DNA of 64,000 nucleotides from Chloroflexota bacterium (GTDB lineage Bacteria; Chloroflexota; Anaerolineae; Promineifilales; Promineifilaceae): assembly GCA_013112725.1 (NCBI GenBank), contig JABFFZ010000020.1:1-64000 (forward strand), written 5' to 3'. Shown one piece after another: positions 49,473 to 58,624 of this stretch. Within the stretch, counting starts at the first letter, position 1; every line of letters begins with the position of its first letter. Made by a program: the position numbers and the translations under genes. The notes beneath the pieces are model-generated. The model did no database searches, was not told where the DNA came from, and saw only the letters and a program-made list of their open reading frames with translations.

Positions 49473-51149
49473 ATGACAACTGAATTTTTATCTTTAGGTC
49501 TGCATCCGCAGGTGGTGCAGGCTGTTGCTGAACTGGGGTTTACAGAGCCGACGCCGATTCAAACGGCCGTTATCCCCCTCATGCTCAATGGACAAGACAT
49601 TATCGGTCAGGCGCAAACTGGCACCGGCAAAACGGCCGCCTTTGGCCTGCCCATCTTGCACCGCCTCACACCGGGCGCGGGGCGGGTACAGGCGCTGGTC
49701 GTCACGCCCACCCGTGAACTGGCGTTGCAGGTGGCGGGGGCTTTAGAGGGCTACGGCCGTTATCGGGATGTGCATGTCCTGGCGATTTATGGCGGGCAGG
49801 CTTACGGCCGTCAGAAACGGCAGTTGCGCCAGGGTGAAGTAGACATTGTGGTAGGTACGCCCGGCCGTCTGCTCGACCTGATCCAGCAAAAAATCCTCGA
49901 CCTCAGCCAGGTGCAATTCCTGGTTTTGGACGAAGCGGATGAAATGCTCAGCATGGGTTTCATTGAAGATATAGAAGCCATCCTGGCTCAAACGCCGGAA
50001 ACGCGGCAGACCGCTCTTTTCTCCGCTACCATGCCCGCCGAAATTCGCCACCTGGCGGAAAAGTATTTGCAACAACCACAAACCGTCACCATGCAGCGGC
50101 AGCAGTTGACCGTAGCCGCCATTGAGCAGCGCTATTACCTGGTCAACGAAGCGGATAAATTGGCCGCGCTCACTCGTCTCTTTGAAGTGGAAGAGATGAG
50201 CAGCGTTCTCATCTTTGCCCGCACCCGGCAGGGCACGGGGGAACTGGCGAATGAATTGACGGTACGTGGGTTCCCCGCCGAGGCGCTGAACGGCGACTTG
50301 AGCCAGGATAACCGCGAGCAAGTGCTGAACCGTTTTCGCCAGAATCAGATTAAGGTGCTGGTGGCGACGGATGTGGCGGCGCGGGGGCTGGACATTGAAG
50401 ACATTTCCCATGTGATCAACTTTGATTTGCCCACCGACCCGGAGATTTTTGTGCATCGCATTGGCCGCACCGGGCGGGCCGGGAAAACAGGCATTGCCAT
50501 TTCGCTGGTGACGCCCAAAGAGCAGTTCCGCCGCCGCAAAATTGAGCGGTATACACGGCAGAACATGAGCCAACGGCCGTTGCCCACCATTGCCGAGATT
50601 CAGGCTTACCGGGAGGCGCAGTTGGTGGAAAACATGATGGTCTGGCTGCGGCGCGGGCGCTGCCGCCAGGAGAAGGAGATGGTGGAAAAGCTGGTGGCCG
50701 AAGGGTATGATGTGGTGGAAATTGCCGCCGCCGCCCTGAAACTGGCCCGCGCTGAAGAAAAACAGCGCCCCATTTTCCCGGTGAGTGAGGTGGTGGAGGA
50801 GCCAATGCGGGCGCGCAACGGCCGTGACCACCAACGCGCCGCCAGCCATGATTTGGGACACGGCCACTTCGGCAAGCTCAGTGCAGGCCGTGCCCACAAA
50901 ACCCGCTCCCATGAAAAAGGGATGGTGCGCCTGAGCCTGAGCGCCGGCAAACAACACGGCATCCGCCCCAACGATGTGGTGGGTACCATCGCCTTTCACG
51001 CCGACATTCCGGGCCGGGCTATTGGCGCCATTCAGATTCAAGAGCAGCACACCCTGGTGGATGTGCCGGAGCAATTTGTGGCCCAGGTCTTAGCCAAAAA
51101 CGGCAAGTACCAGGTACGTAAACGGCCGCTCACGGTGGAAAGAGTGTAA
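49473..51149 (+). CDS. DEAD-box RNA helicase
   Basis: 558 residues from ATG 49473. All helicase motifs are present: Q motif GFTEPTPIQ, I AQTGTGKT, Ia PTRELALQV, II DEAD, III SAT, V TDVAARGLDI, VI HRIGRTGRAGKTG. The C-terminus (about 480-555) is a DbpA-type RNA-binding domain (MVRLSLSAGKQHGIRPNDVV). Such helicases unwind RNA in ribosome assembly or cold adaptation. The linker before the RNA-binding domain (GHFGKLSAGRAHKTR) is partly encoded by a REP-like sequence (50865-50892). Open frame upstream of 49473 crosses the terminator and repeat and is not coding. A structured leader suggests control by attenuation. Confidence 0.93.
   Translation: MTTEFLSLGLHPQVVQAVAELGFTEPTPIQTAVIPLMLNGQDIIGQAQTGTGKTAAFGLPILHRLTPGAGRVQALVVTPTRELALQVAGALEGYGRYRDVHVLAIYGGQAYGRQKRQLRQGEVDIVVGTPGRLLDLIQQKILDLSQVQFLVLDEADEMLSMGFIEDIEAILAQTPETRQTALFSATMPAEIRHLAEKYLQQPQTVTMQRQQLTVAAIEQRYYLVNEADKLAALTRLFEVEEMSSVLIFARTRQGTGELANELTVRGFPAEALNGDLSQDNREQVLNRFRQNQIKVLVATDVAARGLDIEDISHVINFDLPTDPEIFVHRIGRTGRAGKTGIAISLVTPKEQFRRRKIERYTRQNMSQRPLPTIAEIQAYREAQLVENMMVWLRRGRCRQEKEMVEKLVAEGYDVVEIAAAALKLARAEEKQRPIFPVSEVVEEPMRARNGRDHQRAASHDLGHGHFGKLSAGRAHKTRSHEKGMVRLSLSAGKQHGIRPNDVVGTIAFHADIPGRAIGAIQIQEQHTLVDVPEQFVAQVLAKNGKYQVRKRPLTVERV
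50865..50892. repeat. REP-like sequence inside the helicase gene
   Basis: cacttcggcaagctcagtgc plus aggccgtg resembles the REP at 32788-32811 (cttcgacaagctcagggcagg) with a few changes. It is in frame and adds about nine residues in the linker. Confidence 0.5.
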
Positions 51150-51193
51150 TCAGGTAATTGGGTAATGACGTCATTACCCAATTGCCCAATTAC
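51150..51193. repeat. AATTGGGT-type inverted repeat array
   Basis: caggtaattgggtaatgacg pairs with cgtcattacccaattgcccaattac; the right arm ends 2 nt before ATG 51196. No Shine-Dalgarno sequence remains. Confidence 0.8.
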
Positions 51194-51195
51194 AA

Positions 51196-51948
51196 ATGGC
51201 AGGAAGAATCCCCTACTACCACGATCTTTTGGAAGCCTTTGCCGAACCGGGCTGCGCCATGTGCCGCCTGCTGGCGGTGAGCGCCGATAAGCTGGTGGAC
51301 ACCGTTTTGTATGAGGGGGTGAACGACGTGCCCACCCGCGAGCAACTGAACGCAGCGCGGGGCTACTGCCACTCTCACGCCCAACTGCTCATCCGCGCCG
51401 GCGGGGCGTTGGGCACGACCATTATGATGGATGGGGTGCTAAAGGTGCTGCTGCGGACGCTGGCGGCAAACCCGGTGGAGCAGGCGGGCGCCTCATCGGT
51501 GCGCGGTTTGCTGCGGCGGGCCAATGTGAAGGTGAGCCACACGGCCGTACAAAAACTCGTTGCCGATCTCTCCCCCCAGGCCGAATGCCCGGTCTGTGTG
51601 AATGAAGCGGAAATGTTAGGGCATTACGGCCGTACCTTGCACCAACATCTGGCCCCTGACAACGAATTATTCCAGGTGTATGTGGCCTCTGATGGTCTTT
51701 GTCTGAACCACTTTCGCCAGGTGTTGGCCGACGGGCTGCCCGGCCCGGCGCTAACGGCGCTGGTGACGGCGCAGCAAACCATCTGGCAGCGACTGCATGA
51801 ACAGTCCGATGAGTTCATCCGCAAGAACGATCATCGTTTTCGCGGCGAGCCGTTTGGGGTGGAGGAGGATGTGTGGCAGCGGTCGTTAACGGCCGTGTCC
51901 GGCGCCCCCATTCGCACCTACGTCAAAAGCAAAGGGCTGACGCAGTAA
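51196..51948 (+). CDS. DUF6062-like protein with paired Cys motifs
   Basis: 250 residues. Two similar halves each have a CxxC and a later CxxH: PGCAMCRLL (20-25) with GYCHSHAQ (near 57), and AECPVCVNE (near 133) with GLCLNHF (near 176). This spacing suggests two zinc (or other metal) sites, and the fold appears alpha-helical. I recognise it as like the uncharacterised DUF6062 proteins; function unknown. The start is chosen directly after the repeat array. It is probably co-transcribed with the helicase. Confidence 0.75.
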   Translation: MAGRIPYYHDLLEAFAEPGCAMCRLLAVSADKLVDTVLYEGVNDVPTREQLNAARGYCHSHAQLLIRAGGALGTTIMMDGVLKVLLRTLAANPVEQAGASSVRGLLRRANVKVSHTAVQKLVADLSPQAECPVCVNEAEMLGHYGRTLHQHLAPDNELFQVYVASDGLCLNHFRQVLADGLPGPALTALVTAQQTIWQRLHEQSDEFIRKNDHRFRGEPFGVEEDVWQRSLTAVSGAPIRTYVKSKGLTQ

Positions 51949-51986
51949 ATGAAGATGGCTTTGTAAGAACCCGGTTTCCTGTAATA

Positions 51987-52015
51987 ATGACAAAAACTTC
52001 TGGTTAACTTATAAT
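51987..52015 (+). promoter_or_regulatory. promoter of the RelE/XRE locus
   Basis: ATGACA (51987-51992), 17-bp spacer, TATAAT (52010-52015), 9 bp before the toxin start. Confidence 0.55.
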
Positions 52016-52024
52016 CGAAATGCG

Positions 52025-52276
52025 ATGTATGCGATTGAATGGAAGCGGAAAGCATTGAAACAGCTCAAGCGCATTGAGTATGAACATCAGAAGTAAATTG
52101 TTCTTGCTGTTCGCAATTTACAGCAATGGCCCGATTGTAAAGATGTAAAGCCATTGGTTAATCGTTCTGGATACCGTTTACGAGTCGGACGTTACCGTAT
52201 CCTGTTTGAGGTGGAGACCCAATTGCAAATTATTGCCATTGAAGAAGTGAAGAAACGAGATGACCGTACTTACTAA
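52025..52276 (+). pseudogene. RelE-family toxin with an in-frame stop codon
   Basis: MYAIEWKRKALKQLKRIEYE then HQK and TAA (52094-52096), then IVLAVRNLQQWPDCKDVKPL and NRSGYRLRVGRYRILFEVET up to EEVKKRDDRTY, stop at 52274-52276. The RelE core (RLRVGRYRILFEV) is intact. A single A-to-T change in a Lys codon would explain the stop. Restart within the gene is not obvious. The antitoxin gene overlaps its 3' end by 17 bp. If the call is right, the ribosome-dependent mRNase toxin is not made. Confidence 0.75.
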
Positions 52277-52589
52277 TCATCAAATTATTGAAAAAGATGG
52301 AACTCCGCTTTTTGTCCTGGTACCGTATGAAGAGTATTTGGATGTTTGGACAAGAGAGAATGTCACTATCCCCCAAGAAGTGGTAGAACGGCATATTTTA
52401 GACGGTTATAGCCCGGTGCGTGCCTGGCGGGAGTATAAGGGATTGTCTGAACAAGAAGTGGCTGCGCGAATGGGCATATCTCAATCTGCTTATTCACAAA
52501 TGGAGCGTCCAGAGGCACGACTTCGCTCCACCACCATTCATAAACTTGCCAAAGTGCTGGAAATATCCCCTGAACAATTGGATGTTTGA
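52260..52589 (+). CDS. XRE-type HTH antitoxin
   Basis: 109 residues. A short N-terminal segment (IIEKDGTPLFVLVPYEEYLD) resembles antitoxin arms that wrap the toxin. It is followed by an XRE HTH domain: SPVRAWREYKGLSEQEVAAR, then MGISQSAYSQMERPEARLRS and KLAKVLEISPEQLDV. It is the expected partner of the RelE-type toxin upstream, with which it overlaps. Intact although the toxin has a stop codon. It ends 6 bp before a strong bidirectional terminator. Confidence 0.85.
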   Translation: MTVLTNHQIIEKDGTPLFVLVPYEEYLDVWTRENVTIPQEVVERHILDGYSPVRAWREYKGLSEQEVAARMGISQSAYSQMERPEARLRSTTIHKLAKVLEISPEQLDV

Positions 52590-52594
52590 AGTAA

Positions 52595-52633
52595 AAGAAA
52601 CCGGGTCTTTCGCAAAAACCCGGTTTCTTTTTT
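52595..52633. terminator. bidirectional terminator, AAGAAACCGGGT repeat family
   Basis: aaagaaaccgggt and acccggtttctttttt form the stem around ctttcgcaaaa. Half of the same unit recurs at 51967-51978 (gaacccggtttcc). It separates convergent genes. Confidence 0.8.
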
Positions 52634-54074
52634 AAGCCAAAAACGTCTCAAACTGCCACACATCTTCATCAGCGGGGCGCGCACGGCCGTAGCGCGCATA
52701 CAAATCCACCCGGTTTTTCAGCGGCGTCCAGTCTGTTTGCACTGAGGGGGAGGGGCCAAGATAGGGGTTGGCCACCGCCAGTACGTCCTCGTGGGGCAAA
52801 TCGTCGGGCACGTTGACCCCTTCGTTGGGGTGGCGAATCATCCAGGCCACCGCGCCCAATACGGAAGCGGCTACTTGCAGCGTGGTCGCATTCTGGTGGG
52901 GAACCAGGCGGCGTGTCTCTTCAATATCCAGTTGTGACCCTACCCACCAGCCGTTAAGCGCATGACCCAGCAGCAAAACGCCCAATTCATCCATGCCGCT
53001 GATGATTTCGTCGGTCATAATGCGCTGCTTCTCCTGCATGGCAAAGTTGCGCATTTTCAGTTCGTGCAGGGAGGCGATGGCGGCGTCGGTGGGCAGGTAG
53101 GCGTAATGCACGGTGGGGCGGTAGAGCGGTTTTGGCCCGTCCCATACGGTCAGATGGTCGCTGATGGTGAACGCTTCGCCGTGCCGCACCACCATGCCCA
53201 GGATTTCGCCATGCCGTGGCACCCAGGAGCGTACCCAGGTGTTGATGCCCATTTGCGCCAGGCAAATCTGGTTGCCGGGGCCGTAACTGTGGGTGTGTGC
53301 GCCGGGCGGCAGGCGGCGTTCGTGTGTGCCCCAACCCATCTCCGCCGGGGCGACGCCTTCTTCGCGGAAGCCTTCCACCGACCAGGTGTTGACAAATTCG
53401 TTCACTTCTTTGGGCTGGTTGCCAATCTGGGTATCGCGTTCGGAAATATGGATGACTTTGACGCGGCTGAGCATGGCCAGTTGGGCAAACTGTCGGTCGG
53501 ACAGCGCCCGTTCCAGCGCCGCCCGCTCGCCCAGGCCGCGCCGCAGCATTTCGGTGGCGATGTCGGTGAGGGCGACTTTGACCCAATGGCTGACCAGACC
53601 GGGATTAGCGCCGTGTTCGACGACGGCCGTCACCCCCTTCTCAGTCCACCCCTTCACCCGCTCACGCAAAGCCAGATGCCGCACATACAGGGTGCGGTCA
53701 ACGGGCGGGATGTTGGCCGCATCTTCGTACGGGTCCCACAATTCGACGGAGGTGTTGATGTACAACACGTGATGATCATGACACCACTGCACAATCTCGC
53801 CGCAGTCAATGTTCCAGGCCAGGTCAACCAGCAAATCACCGGGGCCGACGTATTGGCCGAGCAGTTGCGCCAGGTTGTCCGGCGTAATCTGCGCCTGGAC
53901 GTATGGCACCCCCGCCGCCAGGGTATCGGGGATGAGTTGGCGCAGGTCGGCAAGGTCTAAAATGGTGACGCGCTGGAAATCCATGTCAAAGTGACGTAGC
54001 AAAAGAGGCTGGAAACACCGGGAAACGGAGCCACAACCCAGGATCAGGATACGGCCGTTAAATTCAATCTTCAT
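52632..54074 (-). CDS. homospermidine synthase
   Basis: 480 residues of the saccharopine-dehydrogenase-like fold. NAD-binding motif GRILILGCGSVSRCFQPLLL (near 7-26). Conserved DLAWNIDCGEIVQWCHDHHV, then NTSVELWDP, VEHGANPGLVSHWVKVAL and WGTHERRLPPGAH match bacterial homospermidine synthase. The enzyme condenses putrescine units (or putrescine and spermidine) into homospermidine with NAD as cofactor. No other polyamine gene adjoins. Start at 54074 has a Shine-Dalgarno GGAGATC about 12 bp upstream. Confidence 0.9.
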   Translation of the reverse strand: MKIEFNGRILILGCGSVSRCFQPLLLRHFDMDFQRVTILDLADLRQLIPDTLAAGVPYVQAQITPDNLAQLLGQYVGPGDLLVDLAWNIDCGEIVQWCHDHHVLYINTSVELWDPYEDAANIPPVDRTLYVRHLALRERVKGWTEKGVTAVVEHGANPGLVSHWVKVALTDIATEMLRRGLGERAALERALSDRQFAQLAMLSRVKVIHISERDTQIGNQPKEVNEFVNTWSVEGFREEGVAPAEMGWGTHERRLPPGAHTHSYGPGNQICLAQMGINTWVRSWVPRHGEILGMVVRHGEAFTISDHLTVWDGPKPLYRPTVHYAYLPTDAAIASLHELKMRNFAMQEKQRIMTDEIISGMDELGVLLLGHALNGWWVGSQLDIEETRRLVPHQNATTLQVAASVLGAVAWMIRHPNEGVNVPDDLPHEDVLAVANPYLGPSPSVQTDWTPLKNRVDLYARYGRARPADEDVWQFETFLA

Positions 54075-54111
54075 CTTTTTTCAATTGATCTCCTTGTGCT
54101 TTTACAAAATA

Positions 54112-54306
54112 TTGGTGCGCGGAGTGCGCATCCTTAGATGCGCATCTGACCAATCAGTTTGTCATTCCGAGGTCTTCCGAGGAATCTCTACATTGCAACC
54201 AGGCGATAGGGATTCCTCCTCGAAGACTCGTCGGAATGACGGTTCTTTTATGGAAGAGGGTAGGATGCTCACGTCCTATGCGGGGCACGAGGGCGTGCCC
54301 CGCTCC
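54112..54306. repeat. cluster of three small hairpin repeats
   Basis: gtgcgcatccttagatgcgcatc (54127-54147), the pair cattccgaggtcttccgaggaatctc / gattcctcctcgaagactcgtcggaatg (54163-54238) and cggggcacgagggcgtgccccg (54281-54302). All are stem-loops without coding signal, filling the gap between homospermidine synthase and esterase. Confidence 0.6.
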
Positions 54307-54308
54307 TC

Positions 54309-55070
54309 TCATAATAAAGGCAGCCAGTTCAGCACGTTTTGGATTTGGGTGTCCCAGTAGCCCCAGGTGTGGTCGCCGGGGCCTTCGCTGTAGGTGTAGT
54401 CGAAGGGGAGCGGCTGCACAAAGTTGCGGAACTTGACGTTGAAGCCGTAGAGAAAATCTTCTGTGCCGCACCATTGGAACAGGCAGGGTTTGGGGCCGTC
54501 TGATTGGGCCACCTGGGCAGCAAGATGGAAGAGGTCGTTGTCACTGCCGGCGATAGTGCCCAGGTCGCCGAAGATGAGGCGCAATTCGGGTTCCAATGCG
54601 GGATCGTGTACGTTGGCCATGTCCAGCGCGCCGGAAAGACTGGCGGCGGCGGCAAAACGTTCCGGGTGACGCAGCGCCAGCTTGAACGCGCCATAACCGC
54701 CCATCGAAAGCCCGGCGACAAAGTTGTCTGCGCGCTCGTGAGAGAGCGGGAACATGTCGCGGGCACGGGCGGGAACTTCTTCGCTGATGTAGCTCCAGTA
54801 GCGGTAGCCGGCCGCCATGTCGGTGTAAAAGCTGCGGTGGACGGCGGGCATGACGACGGCGATCCCTTTTTCTTCGGCGTAGCGTTCGATGGCGGTGCGC
54901 CGCTGCCAGATGGTGTGGTCGTCAGACAGGCCGTGCAGCAGGTAGAGGGTGGGTAATTTGGGGGGCGGGGAGGCGGTGATGGTGGGCAACGGCCGTTGCG
55001 GTAACAACACCACCATGCTGCAACTCAAGTTCAATACTTCCGAGAAAAAATCACAATGTATGAGGGCCAC
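54309..55070 (-). CDS. alpha/beta-hydrolase esterase (EstA / esterase D type)
   Basis: 253 residues from a GTG start with AAGGAG seven bases upstream. The catalytic triad is readable: Ser in [12 protein letters not shown] (near 119), Asp in [11 protein letters not shown] (near 203), and His in [11 protein letters not shown] (near 233). Oxyanion region [15 protein letters not shown]. The family includes tributyrin esterase and S-formylglutathione hydrolase; length and N-terminus ([18 protein letters not shown]) fit the former. Probably cytoplasmic, as no signal peptide is seen. Confidence 0.88.
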   Translation of the reverse strand: MALIHCDFFSEVLNLSCSMVVLLPQRPLPTITASPPPKLPTLYLLHGLSDDHTIWQRRTAIERYAEEKGIAVVMPAVHRSFYTDMAAGYRYWSYISEEVPARARDMFPLSHERADNFVAGLSMGGYGAFKLALRHPERFAAAASLSGALDMANVHDPALEPELRLIFGDLGTIAGSDNDLFHLAAQVAQSDGPKPCLFQWCGTEDFLYGFNVKFRNFVQPLPFDYTYSEGPGDHTWGYWDTQIQNVLNWLPLL

Positions 55071-55088
55071 TTTCCCACTCCTTTGCTG

Positions 55089-55427
55089 TCACTTAGCGTA
55101 ATTATAAGGCTCATTCAATAACGTTCCGTTAACAAATACTCCTTCAGCCCAAACTTCTACCGTCTCACCGGGCAGGCCAATGACTCGCTTTAGCAACAAG
55201 ACATCGTCATTCGGATTATGGGGGGGATCGAAGAGGATAATATCTCCCCTTTGCGGTAAGGAGGTGCTGTATGCCTCATTATCAATGCCGAGAATTGTGT
55301 CTTGGGGGAATGTTGGTTCCATTGACCCACCGTGTATTAAAAAAAGGCCATCAAGTGAGCTGCCAACTCCACAAACAGTCATCGCCAGCAAAAATAGAAT
55401 GATTAAAAAACCGAAAAACTTGTTCAT
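55089..55427 (-). CDS. signal peptidase I, C-terminally truncated
   Basis: 112 residues. N-terminal helix FFGFLIILFLLAMTVCGVG, then box B with the nucleophile Ser in GGSMEPTFPQ (near 36) and box D with the general base Lys in LLKRVIGLPGETV (near 79). The sequence stops at NEPYNYAK, where normal enzymes continue for 50 or more residues with box E (GDNR..S.DSR). Box E supports the active site, so this copy is probably inactive or needs a partner. The stop lies close to the next gene. A functional copy must exist elsewhere. Confidence 0.75.
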   Translation of the reverse strand: MNKFFGFLIILFLLAMTVCGVGSSLDGLFLIHGGSMEPTFPQDTILGIDNEAYSTSLPQRGDIILFDPPHNPNDDVLLLKRVIGLPGETVEVWAEGVFVNGTLLNEPYNYAK

Positions 55428-55458
55428 TGGTATTTAGTGCAAGTGTTACTGTTCCTTG

Positions 55459-55554
55459 TTGGATACTACCCGATAATGCACCTCCGACACCTCCCGCAGG
55501 CGGGCGGCGGCCTGTTCGGCCGTCAGGCTGCACTGCGCTTTGTCCTGAGTTGCC
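55459..55554 (-). pseudogene. duplicated 3' end of galT
   Basis: The minus strand encodes [20 protein letters not shown] and on to YRVVSNKEQ, nearly the same as the C-terminus of galT ([20 protein letters not shown]). At DNA level 55464-55545 matches 56109-56190 with few changes. No start or N-terminal part is present. The two copies flank the toxin-antitoxin pair. Confidence 0.75.
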
Positions 55555-55815
55555 TTATTCATAATGGTACTTGCAAGCGATGATGATGATTTCCTCGTCT
55601 GTGGCCGCATAGACAAGGCGGTGTTCCTGGTCAATGCGTCTTGACCAATAACCATGAAACTCGTGTTTGAGCGGTTCCGGTTTGCCTGAACCTGAAAATG
55701 GATCGCGTTGTATTTCTTTTATCAGACGAATAATCTTTTGGTAGGTTTTTTTGTCCAGGGTGGCCCAATTGGTGAAGTCATCAAACGCTTTGGATTCAAA
55801 GATGACCCGCCTCAT
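55555..55815 (-). CDS. Txe/YoeB-family toxin
   Basis: 86 residues. A ribosome-associated mRNA endonuclease toxin of the YoeB group: [40 protein letters not shown], the core [15 protein letters not shown] and the terminal CKYHYE. The catalytic Glu, Arg and His of YoeB (E46, R65, H83) have plausible counterparts here. It starts 4 bp before the antitoxin's stop (55812-55815), the usual coupling. The only intact toxin in the window. Confidence 0.9.
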   Translation of the reverse strand: MRRVIFESKAFDDFTNWATLDKKTYQKIIRLIKEIQRDPFSGSGKPEPLKHEFHGYWSRRIDQEHRLVYAATDEEIIIIACKYHYE

Positions 55816-56036
55816 TGAAGAAGCTCCGGGTCGAGTTCAATACGATTATGATCGTATTTGACGGCTTCGGCCGCTTCTAACAGGCGTTTACGGTTGGCTG
55901 GCGAACTTAGAAGATAAGCTGTCTCGTCTATTTCGGTCACAATGATTTCAATTTCTTTATCTACAAACAAGGTTCTTAATGCCTCAAGAAATTGATTATC
56001 TAATTCTCGTGCATTTAAGCGATAGATCGTTTGCAT
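55812..56036 (-). CDS. YefM-like antitoxin
   Basis: 74 residues from ATG 56036 with GAGGAG about ten bases upstream. N-terminus [20 protein letters not shown] is the Phd/YefM-like DNA-binding start, followed by the toxin-binding segment [20 protein letters not shown] and DPELLQ. Translationally coupled to the toxin. The pair lies between two copies of the galT 3' end. Confidence 0.82.
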   Translation of the reverse strand: MQTIYRLNARELDNQFLEALRTLFVDKEIEIIVTEIDETAYLLSSPANRKRLLEAAEAVKYDHNRIELDPELLQ

Positions 56037-56104
56037 GATTTGTGTTCTCCTCAAGTTGATTCCGGGCATTATACCGTTTGAGGTTGGATTTTGTCATTTG
56101 TGGC

Positions 56105-57214
<1,110 letters not shown>

Positions 57215-57228
<14 letters not shown>

Positions 57229-58528
57229 TTGGAAGCCACTCCCCATGCACTTCAATCAACTCATCCACCAGTGCCCAAATCTGATCAAGGGAGAGTTCGG
57301 CGGCGGTGTGCGGGTCGAGCATGGCGGCGTGGTAGATATGTTCGCGCTTGCCGGTGAGGGCAGCTTCCACGGTCAGCGCCTGCACGTTGATATTGGTTTG
57401 CATCAGCGCCGCCAGATGGGGCGGCAGGCTGCCAATCTGCGTGGGCTGGATGCCGTTGCGGTCTACCAGGCAGGGCACTTCCACGCAGCAGCCAGCGGGC
57501 AGATTGTTAATCAGGCCATAGTTGGGCACATTGCCGTAAATGACACGCGGCTGGCCCGTTTCCATGCTGTGGATGATGAGCGAGCCGTACTCATGGCTAC
57601 GCTCTACCGCCAGGGGGATGTCTTCGGCTTCAAAGATGGCCCGCATCTGATCCCAGGCAGCAATCTGGTTTTCGCAGCGGGTGATGTATTCGTCCAGGGG
57701 GATGTTGAACTTTTCGATCAGGTCAGGACGATCGCGTTTGATGAACCAGGGGACGTATTCGCTGAAATGTTCGCTGGATTCGGTGACGAAGTAGCCCAGG
57801 CGACGCAGCATTTCGTAGCGCACGCGGTTCCAGTCGGGCACACGGCCGTCTTCGTAGACTTTGTGCAGCGCCGGGTAGAGGTCGGTACGGCCGTGCGCCG
57901 TCACATGTTCAAACGTCAAATAAAAGGCCATGTGGTTAATGCCCGCGCACAAATAGTTGATTTCTTCATACGGAATTTGCAGGTCACGCGCCAGTTGGTG
58001 CGCCGTGCCCTGCACACTATGGCACAAGCCCACCGTCTGAATGTCGCTGGCCTCGCTGATGGCCCAGCAGTTCATGGCCATGGGGTTCACGTAGTTGAGA
58101 AAGGTCACGTCCGGGCACAACTCTTCCATGTCCGCGCACATCTCCAGCAGCACGGGGATGGTGCGCAGCCCGCGCATGATGCCGCCAATGCCCAGCGTAT
58201 CGGCAATGGTCTGGCGCAGGCCATACTTCTTGGGGATTTCAAAATCAATCACCGTACCCGGTTTGTAGCCCGCCACCTGGATCATGCAGATAGCGTAGTC
58301 TGCGCCGTCCAGCGCCGCCCGCCGGTTCAGGCTGGTGGTGATGGTGGGGTGGGCGTTGACAGCCTGCGCCACTTTGTGGGCCACAATTTCACTGGTGCGC
58401 ATCCGTTCTTCATCAATATCGTGCAGCACAATATGGGATTCGGCCAGTTCGGGAAAACTGAGAATGTCGCCGAGCAGGTTTTTGGCAAATACCGTACTGC
58501 CCGCGCCGAGAAAGATAATTTTAGGCAT
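57215..58528 (-). CDS. melA: GH4 alpha-galactosidase (MelA type)
   Basis: 437 residues. GH4 enzymes use NAD and a divalent metal for a redox-assisted hydrolysis. NAD-binding IIFLGAGSTVFAKNLLGDIL (4-23), NYVNPMAMN (near 150), metal-binding Cys in GLCHSVQGTAHQL (near 172), and GINHMAFYL with the second metal His (near 200). The MelA subgroup hydrolyses melibiose and raffinose-type sugars to galactose. Ribosome binding site AAGGAG is six bases before the ATG. With galT downstream it would feed galactose into the Leloir pathway, though no galK is seen. Confidence 0.92.
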
Positions 58529-58624
58529 AGTTTCTCCTTCGTAACTGTAGCACGATTTGGCAAATCGCGTTACAGGTTTTTATTCATCATGGTGGACGAC
58601 TGCCCGTGAAGGCTCCTTAAAAGA

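Noticed and set aside
49743..51074. 443-codon open frame opposite the DEAD-box helicase
   Set aside because: No domain content; the helicase frame has every motif.
54085..54360. Small gene of 91 codons between homospermidine synthase and esterase
   Set aside because: The frame is composed of dispersed hairpin repeats and overlaps the esterase 3' end.
57245..58609. 454-codon open frame opposite the GH4 gene
   Set aside because: Shadow of a GC-biased gene; no recognisable motif, while the GH4 frame is canonical.
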